Below, piece after piece: positions 23,793-35,929 of a stretch of 64,000 bases of DNA (position 1 is its first letter; every line of letters begins with the position of its first letter). Source of the DNA: Alnus glutinosa (Eukaryota > Streptophyta > Magnoliopsida > Fagales > Betulaceae). A model generated the notes under the pieces. The model made no database searches, was not told the origin of the DNA, and was given only the letters and a program-made list of their open reading frames with translations. Where the stretch lies: NCBI RefSeq assembly GCF_958979055.1, contig NC_084893.1, positions 27,297,487 to 27,361,486 of the forward strand, read 5' to 3'. A program made the position numbers and the translations under genes.

Positions 23793-26700
23793 ATGGCTTG
23801 GAAGAGCAGAGGAGTAGAGCCAGCTTCGAAGAGTGTGGTGTCTCGGAGATGGACTCTACTGCTTTGTATTGGATGCTTCTGTGCTGGGATGCTCTTCTCT
23901 GATAGGTAGTATTGTTTCTCATATTTACTTTCTGATTTGAATTTCCAATTTAATATGTAACTTTGTTTTCGATTACTAGCTTGTATGTGCAGTTTGGCGA
24001 AGTAGGTAGCTTTGTTTGTCTCCAAATTTTTTAAATTTTTTGGTTTTAGGGAATTCTGATGATGGGTTTTGATGGCTCTTTAGGATAATGTGCATCAATG
24101 ATTGGTTTGGCAGTAGTTTGTAAAGGATTGATGTGGTGATGAGAGTTTCTGAACTTAGATGTAGTGGTTTTTTGTAATTTAAGATTATCTTTATCTAGTG
24201 TTTATGCTGGGGAGCGATTCAGAAAAGTACAATTAGTACACGAAGCTTGTTCCGTTGTTGAAATTACGGTAGGTCTGTTTTGTTAATTCCAATTTTAGGA
24301 ATGGGATAGATCTGAATTTAGTATCCGAATCGAGTTACTTTTAAGTTTTACTTGTTTTTGCCATTGCTGGTGCTTGAATTCAGATATTACGGTCATCAAC
24401 GAGAGTCAGTTGAAGTTTGTGTCGCCTATGTCACTTGTCTGAATACTCTGCCTTCGTCTTCTCACTTGCTTTTTGTTAGTATGAAGCTATGTGATTGGGG
24501 CTAGCTGTTATTGAACCAGCTCCCCATCCCCGCTCTACTCTTATTTTCACTTTCCCACAGTCCCACTTTATTTTGATTAAGGTCTTGTAGGAACCTAATG
24601 CTGAAAGAGACCCCATTGATATTCTGAAGCATAAGGGCTGATGGAATACATTGAATTGAACTTTTAGACGCTCAATTCTTAATTGTTGGTACAAAACATA
24701 AAGCAGCTGGTTCAGGAGCATGGCCTGCAATAAGGGCTCATAGTCATTATGAATAAAAAATGGCTGGGGGGTATGTTAACGAAATTGTATGCTACTAGAT
24801 GAGTATCATCTTTACATAATACCTCTATGCTCAGTAGTCAATGCCTTTATTGGTGTTCTTATGGCTTGTCTGGCAGACCTTTACCGGCTGATTGGGTTGT
24901 CTTCCATAAAGTGGAACTCAGGATATAAGTTTCTGTTTAGTGCATATCAAAACAACCCAGATAAGAGTGATTAAAGACATCACTTTGATTCTAATGCACT
25001 AATTATTAGAACATATTATGATCATGATTGGTGACCAACATCCTTCACTATTGTCTATCTCCTAACATTTCAGAATTTTCTAAGTATATACTTTCTTTAC
25101 GAACTTTGTTACCCACTGAATACATGTTAATGGAAGTGACAAAGTTGTTTTCGTAGATTGGGGTTGCATGTGTAAAGGTAGTAGAGAATTTGTGGATCAC
25201 CTGTTGCTTCATTGCTCTTTCACGGGCGAATTATCATATGTTGTCTTTGTTGCTATTCAATTGGTAATGCCAAAGATGGTGATAGATGTGCACTTTAGTT
25301 GGCAAGGGTTTGATAAGTATAAAAATAGCTTCCTTTGGAAGGGTGCTTCACTTGAATTTCTTTTCATATCAATAGAATCATTGTTGCTCATAAAAACATT
25401 ATTAGGTTTTACATTGTAATTTATTTCCGTATGTATTCTAACAATAATTAAGATATGCTGGTTACAGAATGTGGACAGTGCCTGAAGTTAAAGGTATATC
25501 AAGGACAACAAAGATTGAAGATGAAAAGCTAAATTTAGTTTCAGAGGGTTGTGATTCAACAACTGTGAGTATATTTGTTTGAAACTTTTTTGTTACTATC
25601 TATTGAGGTAATAACAACTAAAAAGTTATAAATATGTCTTTTCTGTTATTTATTTATTTTTACTTTTATTTTTTAAAAGCTTTTTAGCACCTTCACCAAA
25701 AGGTTTTTGGCTTATTAACATGTTGGTGGTGTTTGGTTTTCATTAGAAGGATGTAAAGCGTGACTCCGAAAACATTCTAGGGGAAGTTTCAAAGACTCAC
25801 AATGCTATACAGTAAGTATATTGATTTTTGAAGCTTCTTATATCGAGATTTCTATGGAACATTGAAAGGCTAATCTTTGGCTGTGTACAAAATGCAGTGC
25901 ATTGGATAAAACAATTTCAAATTTGGAGATGGAATTAGCTGCTGCAAGAGCTACACAGGAATCTATACTCAACGGTTCTCCCATAGCAGAAGATCATAAA
26001 ATTTCCGAATTAAGTGGGAAAAGAAAATACTTGATGGTTGTAGGGATCAATACTGCTTTTAGCAGCCGCAAGCGAAGAGATTCAGTTCGTGCTACTTGGA
26101 TGCCTCAAGGTATGTGGATTGGTTACCCACATCTTTATTAGTCTTTGTTTTCTGTTTTTCCAATTTTTTATTGAATTTTGGTCAACTGTGACTTCCTTTT
26201 TAATATGAAAAACAGGTGATAAAAGAAAGAAGCTTGAGGAAGAGAAGGGAATTGTAATTCGGTTTGTAATAGGTCACAGGTGGGTACTTTATCAATTGTA
26301 AAGCTTGTATTCTTTATTAAGTTCATGAACTTTATGGTCTTTTGATGAAGAAGATCATCGAACTTGATTCTTTGTCTTGCCACTATCTCAATCATGGCAT
26401 AGATGCAGTCTCCTATAATCTCTCTTGGCAAAGAAAAAAGTACTTGGACAAGAAATGATTTTTTTTTCAAGTTTCTGTCATACATTCACACGTCATCTGG
26501 GGAATATCCTTACTTTCTAGTAGTTAATTTTACCGAAAGTTTTTCTGTTTATACAAGTTAATAAACTCAACTTCGCAAAGAACCTAAATAAGCCTTTTTG
26601 GTATAGCACAGCGACTGTCCTTTGGTGCTTAATCGAGCAAGGAAGCATTTTCAATTGAGTCACTGGATTCATTTTGAGGAAAAGGACTTGTTTCCAGGAT

Positions 26701-29700
26701 GATGAGATCCAAGGGTTGGGAATTTGGTCATGAATTTCTGGAGTTGTAAAGGACACTAACAATATACATTGCCAATTTTGTAATCTAATTAAAAATCTTA
26801 TGCTTTCAGTCTCTGACTGATTAAAAGGTATGTGAAAGATCTATTGATCTAATGCAAAATTTCTAAAGATCAAATGATTAGTGAAGTTCAAATAATTAGA
26901 TAAATTGGTACTATTCTTTACAGTATATTTTAAGCACTAAGAAAATAAGATGCTTAACTAGATGTGAAATGAAATATGGGGAAGCAACAGGTTTTAGCAT
27001 TAAGATGTGTGAGAAAGACCAATTCCTTATGTTTGAACGCCAGAGGTCCTTCGCAAGATTGAACTTGAGATCTAAGCCAATCCCACCTCTCCATTTACCA
27101 CTTGAGTTAAAGCCCAAAGGATTTTAAAAATTTACTGTTAGAGATACAAACTGATCTCTTAGACATATATAACTTTGTATTGATTTATTAAAACACATTA
27201 TCCCTATTTTAGTCCTTGATTTTCCCATTGTGTCAGGAAAACTTATCAAGTAGACACACCAGACATCTTTTGGGCTCTAACATTAGTGTCATAGGTCATT
27301 ATATACGTGTTTATCAGTGTTTGTGTTTGTGTCTGCACTCCCTTCCTCAGAGGAAGGAGTTATTGAGTCTAGAAAAATATTATTTCTTTTTTGCTCTTTA
27401 TATCTAATATCTCATTTTTTAACACCCCTATGTCAGACCATTGGTTGTATGGTCACATGTACTCGCATGATGTATCTCCTATTGTTTACATAAGTATTGA
27501 TTCGTATATAGCACTCTACATTTTTGAAACTCTTGATATTTTATTGGATTGTAAACCCTCAGTTCCACATTAGGAGGATGAGTAGCCCACATAGAATGGG
27601 TGGATTATAAAGACACTCATGGGTGTTAAGCTCCATATTGATTCTTTATTAGGTGAGACTGAGCTTTATAAGTGATTTTAGGAAAACTTAAAATTGACTA
27701 GTCGTTTTGGAGTGATAGCGTAGATATGGCTAATGTTTTCCTTAGGTTGTTATAAATGGTATCAGAGGAACCTAGTAACACCATGTGGTGCTGAGGCACT
27801 GTATGAAGTGGCCCTGACAAGAACATCAAAGATTTAAGGAGGGAAGATTGTAACATCTCAGTCCCACATTAGGAAGATGAGTAGCTCACATACAGTGGGT
27901 GATTATAAAGACACTCATTGGTACCAAGTTTGGTTCCTTATTCGGTGAGACTAGGCTTTATAAGTAATTCTATGAAAGATTCAAATTGATTAGTTCTTTT
28001 AGAGTGATAGCGCAGATGTGGCTAGCGTTTTTCATAGATTGTTACGTGTATGGAGTTTGATTATTATCCCTCTCTTTGTCTATTCTATTGCCAGTGCTAC
28101 ATCAGGCGGTATCCTTGATAGAGCTGTTGAAGCTGAGGACAAAAAGCATGGGGATCTCTTGAGGCTGGTAGTGATTTTCTCTTTGTTCTTTTCAACTATC
28201 CATGCTGATCTTTTATTTGACACTAAAATCTTCAGTTTGTGTTGACCTTAAGAAACAGCTAATTGCACTGTTTTGTCTTTATAAATTTCATGGGAACAGG
28301 ACCATGTTGAAGGTTACCTTGAATTGTCAGCCAAGACGAAGACATACTTTGCAACTGCTGTTGCTTTGTGGGATGCGGATTTCTATGTCAAAGTTGATGA
28401 TGATGTACATGTAAATATAGGTAAAGATGTAATGTATTTACCAACCTTGACTCATGCTGTGTGCATGTAGAAGTTTAAATTAAATATTTATTTACACAGT
28501 GGTTTTTTTTTTTTCTGAATAAATCTTGAGTAAAAAATTGTTCATGTAATTCTGCAAATCAAAGCTTCTCTCTGTAGTTTGTATCCATAAAAGTAGCCAC
28601 ACATTAAAGCTTTACAGTCTTTTTGGGATGACTATAATGTGATGCAAAGCAGTGTCTTTACATGGACATAATTACAAGAAACACTTTGTTGGTTTGCTGC
28701 AATAGAAACCAAAAATGACTCATCAAAGTTTATAATCGGCATAGTCTAATTCTTCTTCCTCAGAATGGAATTCAAATGTGAAGTTTGTTTAAGAGGCTGC
28801 TAGATGTTGATGTCCTTATGGGTTGATTATGTTCCAGTTGCCATGGAAAAATCATGTTTTTGTCTTTGACGATGTTATCTTACATTGAATCATGTTTTCG
28901 CAGCAACACTTGGAGCAACTTTGGCTAGACACCGGTCAAAGCCCAGGGTGTACATTGGATGCATGAAATCTGGTCCAGTCCTTGCTCAAAAGTAAGCCGA
29001 TCTTGAAGTTTGTTCAATAGGTAGACATTTAGAAATTATAACACTTCTTCCTGTTGTTCTTTATCAACAGGGGAGTAAGATACCATGAACCTGAGTATTG
29101 GAAATTTGGCGAGGAAGGAAACAAGTATTTCCGTCATGCTACAGGGCAGCTATATGCTATTTCAAAAAATTTGGCTACTTATATATCAATCAACCAGTAA
29201 GTTCCCATGTCTTATTATGAAGGAAAGTTGCTAATATTTTTTCCCAAAGTTCATCTACACTAACTCGTTTCTCTTGAAACGGTAATCAAATAGGCACGTG
29301 CTACACAAGTATGCTAATGAGGATGTTTCCTTGGGTTCATGGTTCCTTGGATTGGATGCAGAGCATATTGATGACCGGAGATTATGTTGCGGTACACCAC
29401 CTGGTAATTTCATAAATTTAGCCATCTATGGGTCTGCACGTGTTTGGTGTTACTAAGGTTTCTGTGACAATTATTTTGGTTTGTTTTCAAAAACAAATGA
29501 AGGTAATCAAGCATCTGACTTACATAGACTGCTACAGTTTCTGGTCACAGTGGATCATTTACTAAGCAGCTCTATCATCATGTCTTTTACTTCCCTAATT
29601 TCCCATCAGTGACCAATATATTTTCCCCGTAACGTCCCCAGAGGTTTATTAGAATTGCCATTGAATAAGCACAATAGGGGAATACTGAGACACCTCAGTG

Positions 29701-30678
29701 CGTTTAGTTAGAAGAGTGCAGCACATTAAATGATGTGGCATGCCATAATTGGGATAAATTGGATAAACTCCTGGAATGCATGTTACTACAATGCAGCCTG
29801 CCACATCCTACACATTAGTTGTTCCACGCTCGGAAGAGACCCACTGTATGGGAACATTAGAGAAACTGTACTGTCCATTCATATCCTCATGTGATTAAGA
29901 GAATAAATGTCCTACATGAAAGCATAGATCAGTACTTAATAAATAGAACTGACTGTCACGTTTTTTAAGACTAGGTTCTTAGGCACCCCTATTCTGGTAC
30001 AGCATTAGGTTGATTATAAACCCTGTACAACCATGTCAGATACGACTTAACTAGTGGCCTTTTGTAGGAACCAGGATTCCCTACAATTGGGATCTTGGGA
30101 AATTTTTTAGCGTGCTGTATTTGGGCAGGGGGATGTGAGGGAGCCTACTACCTTAGCAACTGGGTGCCCTCTCTCACAGGGGGCTGCAATTCGATCCCCT
30201 ACCTCACTCCTTTGGGCAAGTAATTGCAGTTAATCCCACATCCCTTTTGTAGAGGCTTATCACGAAATCCTAGGTTTTGGTTCCTCTGATTCAAAGTTTG
30301 AACACATACTACGATCAAAGTCTAATTCTAGCTTGAGGTTAGTAAAAAACAAAAAAATCACAATGGAGCATGCCACCGCCTTGTCTTTGTTTAGTGGTGC
30401 GCTTGCGTGTGTGTTTGGTTGACATGCTTGCTTGTCTGTGCATGGTGCAAGAGGGGACAGAAGAAATGGTGTGTGATTGTACAGACAGAATGTGTAACTT
30501 GAAATTCTTGTTCCCAATTGTTACCACAGATTGCGAGTGGAAGGCTCAGGCTGGCAACGTCTGCGTTGCTTCTTTTGATTGGACCTGCAGTGGGATTTGC
30601 AAGTCTGCTGAGAGGATCAAGGAGGTTCACCGGCGGTGTGGAGAAGGAGAGAATGCTTTATGGACTGCAGAGTTCTGA
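23793..30678 (+). CDS. B3GALT: Beta-1,3-galactosyltransferase, GT31 family
   Basis: Golgi type II enzyme of the plant B3GALT1-8 group, expected to move galactose from UDP-Gal to a beta-1,3 linkage on glycans or glycoproteins. Eleven exons, all GT-AG: 23793-23905, 25468-25564, 25747-25811, 25898-26109, 26216-26279, 28095-28167, 28300-28420, 28904-28991, 29071-29196, 29294-29403, 30530-30678. Product 405 aa, close to Arabidopsis B3GALT2 (about 407). Residues 20-37 ([16 protein letters not shown]) form the signal anchor; a DUF4094 stem follows to about 110; the catalytic domain starts at about 135. Metal-binding DDD is at 241-243 (KVDDDVHVN); [10 protein letters not shown] and YANEDVSLG are conserved, and a cysteine-rich tail ends [12 protein letters not shown]. 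Intron 1 holds a LINE fragment, intron 5 a TRIM, intron 10 a possible SINE. Which B3GALT number it corresponds to is not settled. Confidence 0.95.
25150..25419 (+). pseudogene. LINE zf-RVT fragment in B3GALT intron 1
   Basis: Reads [17 protein letters not shown], the zinc-binding zf-RVT motif found after plant L1 reverse transcriptase, then a tail resembling [15 protein letters not shown] and [11 protein letters not shown]. Same strand as the host gene and within its first intron (23906-25467). No RT upstream of it remains, so it is a short relic. Confidence 0.75.
27550..28046 (+). mobile_element. TRIM (miniature LTR retrotransposon) in B3GALT intron 5
   Basis: Left LTR 27550-27754 and right LTR 27849-28046 are about 200 bp each and clearly alike (TGTAAACCCTCAGTTCCACA versus TGTAACATCTCAGTCCCACA at their starts; TTGTTATA versus TTGTTACG at their ends). 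Between them, only about 94 bp: primer binding site TGGTATCAGAGG at 27757-27768 (initiator tRNA-Met type) and polypurine tract AAGGAGGGAAGAT at 27836-27848. Flanking 5-mers TGGAT and TGTAT differ at one base. No coding capacity, as expected of a TRIM. Confidence 0.88.
30068..30242 (+). mobile_element. Possible tRNA-like SINE in B3GALT intron 10
   Basis: The 10-mer CCTTTTGTAG occurs on both sides (30058-30067 and 30243-30252) as a target duplication would. Inside are a box A-like TAGCAACTGGGTG (30154-30166) and a box B-like CAATTCGATCC (30187-30197). Box A lies unusually far, about 85 bases, from the left edge and there is no A tail, so the call is tentative. Confidence 0.4.
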
Positions 30679-32180
30679 GAGATAATAGTTCTTCCAAACT
30701 CAGGAGGAGCCAAATGCATGGCATCAAGTCTGTTTTAGAAAATATTTGTAGCATTATCAAGATGTAAATGTGATGGATACAGACGAAGGGGAGGGGGGCT
30801 TTGCAGGTTGGTTTCTTTTCCTGCGATTCTACTCCATTTTAGATTAGGAGAGAGACCCAATAGCAGACCTAAAAGAGAAAGAGATTGTAGTAGTCATTCT
30901 TTAATTGCTTGGACGGCCAATTTGTAAGTTTGGTGGCTAATGTGGCTCCATAATAAGCGTCTATTTGGGCTAGCATCTGCTGCCCATTGCCAAATTCATT
31001 AGTGAATTTTTCTGTTGAACTTTTGATAGCTTTTGTTCCCTTTTCATTGTTACATGTAAAATGATGATGAATATATCCAATCTTATGATTATCTCTTTCC
31101 TTGATGCTGAAGCTTCACCAAGCACGTCTTGATTGCATGTCTTTTAAGTTGACTCATGACTCCACCGAATAGATGGGATCTTGAACTAACGTACCTAACT
31201 TGTTATTTACATGAAAGATTAATGTTACTTTTCACATTCATTTTACATTAGGGCATGTTTTAAGTGGCAGAAATAAAAGACCATTTAAAACACTTCATGT
31301 CAATTGGTGTGAAATGGGTATGAATAGTAACATTGCTCTTATATAAAACATAGCAATTGTTGCCGGTCTTTTTAGTCATTAATTGTAGAAGTTGCAAAAG
31401 TTTTATTATTAGCACCTTTGCTCTGCAAGATCGTCTTAATTTCGTACATATGGTCACACTGCTTAAATGATATGATACTATGTACACTGTTAGATATCAT
31501 GTACATTGTTAAATGCAACAAAACAAAATTTTAACCGTAAAATAAATCTTTTCCATTTCACTTGAAATGGAAAGGGTCATACTCCGTGACATAACACATT
31601 CATATACCTATCCATGACACTCCTCATGGGTTCTTTTCTTCTCTTTACTTTATTTCCCTTTATATATATATATATATGCTTTTGCTACACGTCATTACTT
31701 TTTAAGTAGGTTGGTCTTCACCAAAACCAAAATTCACACTGTAATCGAGTGAAAAGCTCCACGAATTAAGAGATCGAGTTGAACTGCAAAATTGAGAAAT
31801 TGTTGACTAGTTTGTAAGCATTTACACCACCATTAGCCGTAGCTTTGGCTTGCTAAGTAGGTGTATTATTACAATATTCTTAATGATAATTGTTCTCTAG
31901 CTATTTTGTGAAGGGTTGGGTGAGAGCTTTATGAAAAATTTAAGAAAATACCAATCTTCTCCAACTCACGTAGACATGTAGAACTTCTTAGGCCTATCTT
32001 TTAGAAGCTAAAATGATTTTCTACCGAAAATATCCTCCAATAAAAAACATTCTACATCGAAACAAACAAAACCGAGTTCTGGAGTCCCAAACTAGGGTCA
32101 ACCTCCAAAACCAAAAATTTGAATCAATAGTTGCATTGGTCAATTGTCGCACTATGTCAGCTCATATATACAATGTCTAA
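30679..32180. other. B3GALT 3' UTR and intergenic
   Basis: The first few hundred bases are presumably the B3GALT 3' UTR. A fold-back MITE lies at 31221-31334. The rest is AT-rich with a (TA)n at 31662-31677 and shows no gene. Confidence 0.45.
31221..31334. mobile_element. Fold-back MITE
   Basis: Left arm begins AATGTTACTTTTCACATTCA and right arm ends GGTATGAATAGTAACATT; the arms, about 50 bases each, pair imperfectly around a 10-base centre near 31271-31281. No gene inside. Confidence 0.55.
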
Positions 32181-32458
32181 GAGTATTCACATCCGGCTCA
32201 GCAAGTTTCTTTTCAATTTTAGCTTAAAAAAATCACATTTTTCTAATGGTCATATTTTTAAAATTTCGTCTCTTCTCAACGGTCATATTCTTCCTAACAA
32301 TTATAATTTTTAAAATTTGTCTTTTCTAACTGTCAAATATTTAAAAAATCGTGTAGAGAGTGGGAGTATGCTTAAGAGGAGAGAAAGAAAGAGAGCGGAG
32401 AGCAAAGGAAAAAATAGAGCAACAAAAAAAAAAAAAAAAATTGAGAAAAAAGGGAATG

Positions 32459-32513
<55 letters not shown>

Positions 32514-32958
32514 TAAAAGTCTATGAACCTTACTCACTCTCAAAAGATGCTTTGAGAGAGGAGGGATATACATGGCTTATAAAGTGTCTAAGTCATATAT
32601 CTCTTAGCGATAACACGTCATCTCACGTGTGGCAACTTTTGACTAAACACGTGTTCAACATAGGGAGAGAAAGGTCCGTCATCATCCAAAAAACTTAGCT
32701 CTGATACTATGTAAAAGTCCATGAGCCTTACTTACTTTCAAAAGACGCCTTAAGAGAGTAGAAATGTCCATAACTTATAAAATACCTAGACCATGTATCT
32801 CTTGATGATGTCTAATACTTTAACATTAACTACATTTGATTAGTGAGCACCGCACCATAGCAGCTCGGCAATCTTTTTGCTAAAAAAACTAGCTAGGTGT
32901 CGGTGCTTATTCACCCAAATTTTACTACGGGGCTAGCCAGCCAAAAATGTGAATGCTC
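32181..32958. mobile_element. PIF/Harbinger-like MITE with TAA duplication
   Basis: Terminal inverted repeats GAGTATTCACAT (32181-32192) and ATGTGAATGCTC (32947-32958) match at 11 of 12 bases, and each end is flanked by TAA (32178-32180, 32959-32961), the 3-bp duplication of the PIF/Harbinger class. 32225-32335 carries minus-oriented copies of the GACCGTTA-type repeat seen at 41711-41925. A (TA)n tract and a TRIM have been inserted inside. Confidence 0.65.
32513..32817 (-). mobile_element. Nested TRIM, minus strand
   Basis: Direct repeats of about 105 bases begin at 32513 (GTAAAAGTCTATGAACC) and 32711 (GTAAAAGTCCATGAGCC) and stay parallel to ATCTCTT(A/G). Next to the second copy, the minus strand reads TAGTATCAGAGC (32709-32698), a primer binding site with one change from TGGTATCAGAGC. 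So the element runs on the minus strand with the 5' LTR at 32711-32817. No clear polypurine tract seen. Confidence 0.6.
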
Positions 32959-32961
32959 TAA

Positions 32962-33322
32962 GGCTTGGACGTGGAGAAAGAAAAACCAAAGCTGCCAGAG
33001 CCTTCTTTTGTGTTTTGAAATGCTAAAAAATGATTCTTGAAACCATGTGGAAACAATGATGGATTTCTACTAGATAATTCCAAACAAGAAAAAGGCAAAG
33101 CCCACTACTTCTCACTCCTCCACTATAAAGGCTATAGTCTATAGATATAAGTTTATAACATATCAATTCACATTCTCACAGCCGGCCCTTTCCCTTTCCC
33201 TTTCACACCAGAAGAAGATTATTTCTATCCCCGCAACCACGTACGTTTCAGTTCAACAAGATCTCTCTGAACCTCGGTTGCTGTTAGTGTTAAAAGCGAA
33301 GTGGCCTTTCCTTTATTCAAGA
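32962..33322 (+). other. CASPL promoter and 5' UTR
   Basis: Short spacer before the CASP-like gene. A TATA-like CACTATAAAGGC lies at 33120-33131, about 190 bases upstream of the ATG, followed by pyrimidine-rich CCTTTCCC repeats typical of a plant 5' leader. Confidence 0.4.
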
Positions 33323-34163
33323 ATGAGAAGAGATGTTGATGCTAATGCAACGGCCACCTCCAATGACAGCCTCCCACTGCTCAGGTTCCTTGACTGTTCT
33401 CTTAGGGTCTGCGTGATTCCTCTTAGTGCTGCAACCATTTGGCTAACCGTAACAAACCAGCAGGATAACAGCAGCTATGGGAAACTAGAGTTCTCCAATC
33501 TTCTTGGCCTCAAGTAAGGAATATTTCCTTCCATGCTCTCATGATTTATTCATATTGTCTTTGTTCCAGATAAATAGGCCCTAGCCTTTCTGTACAGAGT
33601 TACAGTGTACAGAAATACAGTATTCAGTTCAAGGCTTCTATTCTCTAGTTATTTAACACCTTCTGATTGAGTTGTTTTATAGGTACATGGTTTGCATCAG
33701 TGCTATTTGTGCTGGTTACGCTTTTATTGCTGCTATTTCCTCCTGGATCAGGTGCTTAGTAACGAAAGCTTGGCTCTTCTTTGTCTCTGATCAGGTCTAG
33801 TTACCTCCACTCCGTTCGAGGAATTTCTTTCTTCATATAATCTCTTTTGTTTTGGCGTAAAATATTTTTTAAAATGATTTTTCTTATTTATTGGTGCAGG
33901 TTGTAGCTTACTTGATGGTCACATCTGGGGCTGCAGTGTTGGAGATACTCTACTTAGCTTACAATGGTAGCAGGGGAGTCTCATGGAGTGAAGCCTGCAG
34001 TTACTATGGAATGTTTTGCAGTAGAATGAAGCTAGCCTTAGTTCTCCATGGCTTGGCTCTTTGCTGCTTCATTGCTCTAGCTGTAATCTCAGCTTTTAGG
34101 ACTTTTAGCATGTTTGAGCCTCCTGCCCTTTCTTCTAAAGAGGTGGAAGAAGAAAGAGCTTAA
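33323..34163 (+). CDS. CASP-like protein, CASPL2D-type
   Basis: Four-span plasma-membrane protein of the CASP/MARVEL-like family; founding CASPs scaffold the Casparian strip, while the role of most CASPLs is unknown. Exons 33323-33513, 33683-33794, 33900-34163 with GT-AG introns; 188 aa. The start is ATG 33323 ([10 protein letters not shown]); earlier in-frame codons lack an ATG. Membrane spans at about 27-44, 63-83, 101-121, 144-168. The conserved Arg of span 1 (R28, SLRVCVIP) and Asp before span 3 (D100, FFVSDQVVAYL) are present, as is ATIWLTVTN. The segment [20 protein letters not shown] matches the CASPL2D extracellular loop as I remember it. A polyadenylation signal AATAAA lies at 34209-34214. 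Looks intact. Confidence 0.92.
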
Positions 34164-34208
34164 TACTCATGTAGTTGGGCTCAAATGGATAGTATATTTG
34201 TGCTTTTC

Positions 34209-34214
34209 AATAAA
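34209..34214 (+). terminator. Polyadenylation signal, CASPL gene
   Basis: AATAAA 46 bases after the CASPL stop codon. Position is right for a plant near-upstream element; only the motif was used. Confidence 0.45.
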
Positions 34215-35093
34215 AATAATAAGGGATATTTAGAAAGCCAAACTGGATCTCATGCGGTTGAAGAAATTACTGTGTTTACAAAGAAATAAACATAAATTTG
34301 AAGTATTATTAGTCAAACTTGTAATTAAAGTTCCCTATAAAATCGATTATAAAGTTCAACTTAACACTTAATGAATATCTTTATGATTTTATCGAACTAA
34401 CTTCTTGGAGTATCACCGTATCACTTATTCATGAGCTTCTTAAAAGCATAGAACTCAGGAGCACCCCACCAAAAGTGCTACTAAAAGAAAGAAAAAGAGA
34501 AAAACTCCTATTAGGGTTTTTTATTATTATTATTATTAAGTAATTCGTTTGCTTACAAAGTAACTTGGTGAGTTTCAAAGTGCAATCAAACACTTAAGGG
34601 AGCGTCTGGATTCTACGGCCTAGGTTTTTCTTATATGGCTCTCAGCGAGTAGGTGTTATTATCATCACATCCAGATAAAACGCTACCGTTAATCTCTCCG
34701 CCTACCTTTTTGCTTAGGAAAAAAGAAAACAAAAAAGGTCCAATCAAATACTTGGTGTTGTAGCTTGCAACGTGGAGATAAATGGATGTTTTGTACCTAA
34801 CTCAAACCACCATGTCAAAAAGCTTGAGAAAGCTAGAGGAAACCTTCCACGGCCCATCTCACCTACCCCACAAAAAAGCATGTCACTTTGTTGCCTCTTT
34901 CCCCTTCTCCTTCTATTTTCACACTTGCCCATAGAGTGCGCAATGTGTGACGCACTAATGACCGAAAAATGGCTGGTAAGGCAAGCCGACGAGAAGGGCC
35001 GACTTAATAAATTTTGAGGTTTAATAGCAATAAATTTAAGTGAAATGTTTTTATGGACAATAAATTTTGGTATAAATTAATTTGTAGAAAATT

Positions 35094-35222
35094 TTATACA
35101 ACTCACATATAAAAGTGACATGTGTCTTTCATGTGAAAAGCACATACTATTAAAACAACATGTGCTTCTCACATGACATGGAACACATGTCAATCTTATA
35201 TGTGGGTTGTATGAAACTTTTT
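35094..35222. mobile_element. Fold-back MITE, long near-perfect hairpin
   Basis: Arms 35094-35145 and 35160-35222 pair with few mismatches (TACAACTCACATATAA against TTATATGTGGGTTGTA; inner ends AAGCACAT and ATGTGCTT) around a 14-base loop. It could be transcribed into a small-RNA-producing hairpin, though nothing shows that it is. Confidence 0.65.
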
Positions 35223-35929
35223 ATTATATTTAAATATTAGTTAAATAATATTAATTTTAACTTTAATATTAAGTTTTTATATTCAAGTTTTAATTTTTAA
35301 TATGGTTCGTTCACTTATTTTTTGTGGCATTGTTGATCTTAATTAGGATTTATCAATTTTAAATTTGAAAATTTTCTTTTTACAGAAATTATATTAACAA
35401 GTATTGTTAATAAAATTCTGTAAATGGTACATACATTTGGAAAAGAAGCTAGTCTGTTTATATAATTTAGTATGTGAATTGGAATACTTTCTTTTATTTG
35501 TGAAACTTCATTTAAAACATTTGGTTATGAAAATAAATCTAAAGAATCAAATAAATATCATGTTTGAGAAAAACTTCAAGATTAGGGCAATTTTATTTTG
35601 CAAACTATCATTGTCTAGTGGTTTTAATTTCTTGAAATTAAATAATTTTACCATAATTTGGTCTTTAATTAGAGAGCTATGACAAACATTTTTCTTAATA
35701 ATAGTGATTCATTCGAGATCTATATATAGTGATTTTCACTACCACGTCAGAGAGTTTGAGAGTAGGATGTGTGTACCATTTCTCTTAAAACAAGACATGC
35801 ATGCTTATGAACAAAATTTAAACTAAAATACTGAATAGTACTATTATGTTATCAAGTTTTTGGTATTGAACTTTTCTCATTAACTTAACTAGTCATTTCC
35901 ACAAGTTCCACCGCGAGTCCACTTAACAT

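Noticed and set aside
28018..28245. 75-codon ORF at the TRIM/exon 6 boundary
   Set aside because: It fuses the end of the TRIM LTR, exon 6 and the start of intron 6; splicing signals and homology give exon 6 as 28095-28167.
30370..30678. 102-codon plus ORF across the last B3GALT exon
   Set aside because: Its first half is intron sequence; only the part after the AG at 30529 belongs to the gene.
34744..35017. Overlapping ORFs on both strands after CASPL
   Set aside because: Both strands open by chance; no recognisable protein, no splice or promoter support.
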